The translations under genes were made by a program, and so were the position numbers. Of a stretch of 64,000 bases of DNA, positions 63,991 to 64,000 are shown in pieces. A model generated the notes under the pieces. The model saw only the letters and a list, made by a program, of their open reading frames with translations. It ran no database searches and was not told the origin of the DNA. Source of the stretch: Lampris incognitus (Eukaryota; Chordata; Actinopteri; Lampriformes; Lampridae); the NCBI RefSeq assembly GCF_029633865.1, contig NC_079230.1, forward strand, positions 26,649,068 through 26,713,067, given 5' to 3'. Within the stretch, counting starts at the first letter, position 1, and each line of letters opens with the position of its first letter.

Positions 63991-64000
63991 ACACCTTTCG

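Larger units (their letters stand above)
60737..64000 (+). mobile_element. Decayed Ty3/gypsy LTR retrotransposon (continues past the window)
   Basis: 5' LTR 60737-60921 (TG...CA), primer binding site TGGTGTCAGAAGT at 60922, then gag, protease, RT and integrase regions in order. The 3' LTR is not reached. It is non-functional: gag is interrupted by a smaller LTR-type element, several frameshifts occur, the RNase H region is missing, and integrase has stops at about 63549 and 63856. Confidence 0.92.

Noticed and set aside
57829-64000. cckar exon 3 (TM3-TM4)
   Set aside because: No receptor-like coding sequence in this interval; the intron evidently continues past the window.

Overview
This 64 kb window is vertebrate nuclear DNA, almost certainly from a teleost fish. 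It has split genes with consensus splice sites, many dinucleotide microsatellites, tRNA-derived SINEs, L2-type LINEs, Tc1 elements and a Ty3/gypsy retrotransposon, and nothing bacterial. Two genes are firmly recognised. tbc1d19 lies on the minus strand (23109-52794); I could assemble it completely as 21 coding exons summing to 1578 nt (525 residues plus stop), with every exon phase agreeing. cckar (cholecystokinin receptor type A) lies on the plus strand; its first two coding exons are present and the rest lies beyond the right edge. The two are divergent, separated by about 3.7 kb, which matches the vertebrate CCKAR-TBC1D19 arrangement. A third gene, tentatively stim2, is suggested by one signal-peptide exon at 15837-15969 (minus) below a CpG-rich block. 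The family-level neighbour order and strand fit stim2, but sequence similarity does not prove it.

Layout: 1-15.8 kb is gene-poor (possibly first intron of the 15.8 kb gene) and holds an internally deleted Tc1 element, several SINEs, an L2 LINE nested in a MITE-like element, and microsatellites. 15.8-17.8 kb holds the candidate first exon and CpG-rich promoter. 18.4 kb carries a 157-bp TG...CA element with a tRNA-like Pol III promoter. 19.5-21.15 kb is a structurally complete Tc1-like transposon with an uninterrupted DD34E transposase. 22-52.8 kb is tbc1d19, whose introns hold SINE families A and B, a pair of about 0.8 kb composite repeats, a LINE 3' end and many CA/GA/ATC repeats. 52.8-56.4 kb is the shared upstream region. 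56.4-57.8 kb holds cckar exons 1-2.

From 57.83 kb to the right edge is cckar intron 2. It contains a perfect 47-nt palindrome, a 1.9 kb G-poor minisatellite with a 732-bp higher-order period, and a decayed gypsy retrotransposon (5' LTR, primer binding site, gag, protease, RT and integrase remnants). A smaller LTR-type element sits inside the gag. This smaller element has 135-bp LTRs, a tRNA-Leu-like primer binding site and a polypurine tract around only about 100 bp of internal sequence, and its LTR carries tRNA-like A and B boxes. Its relatives occur as solo copies at 18.4, 54.2 and 60.1 kb; the 60.1 kb copy shows a clean 4-bp target duplication. This family is the best candidate for something undescribed in the window.
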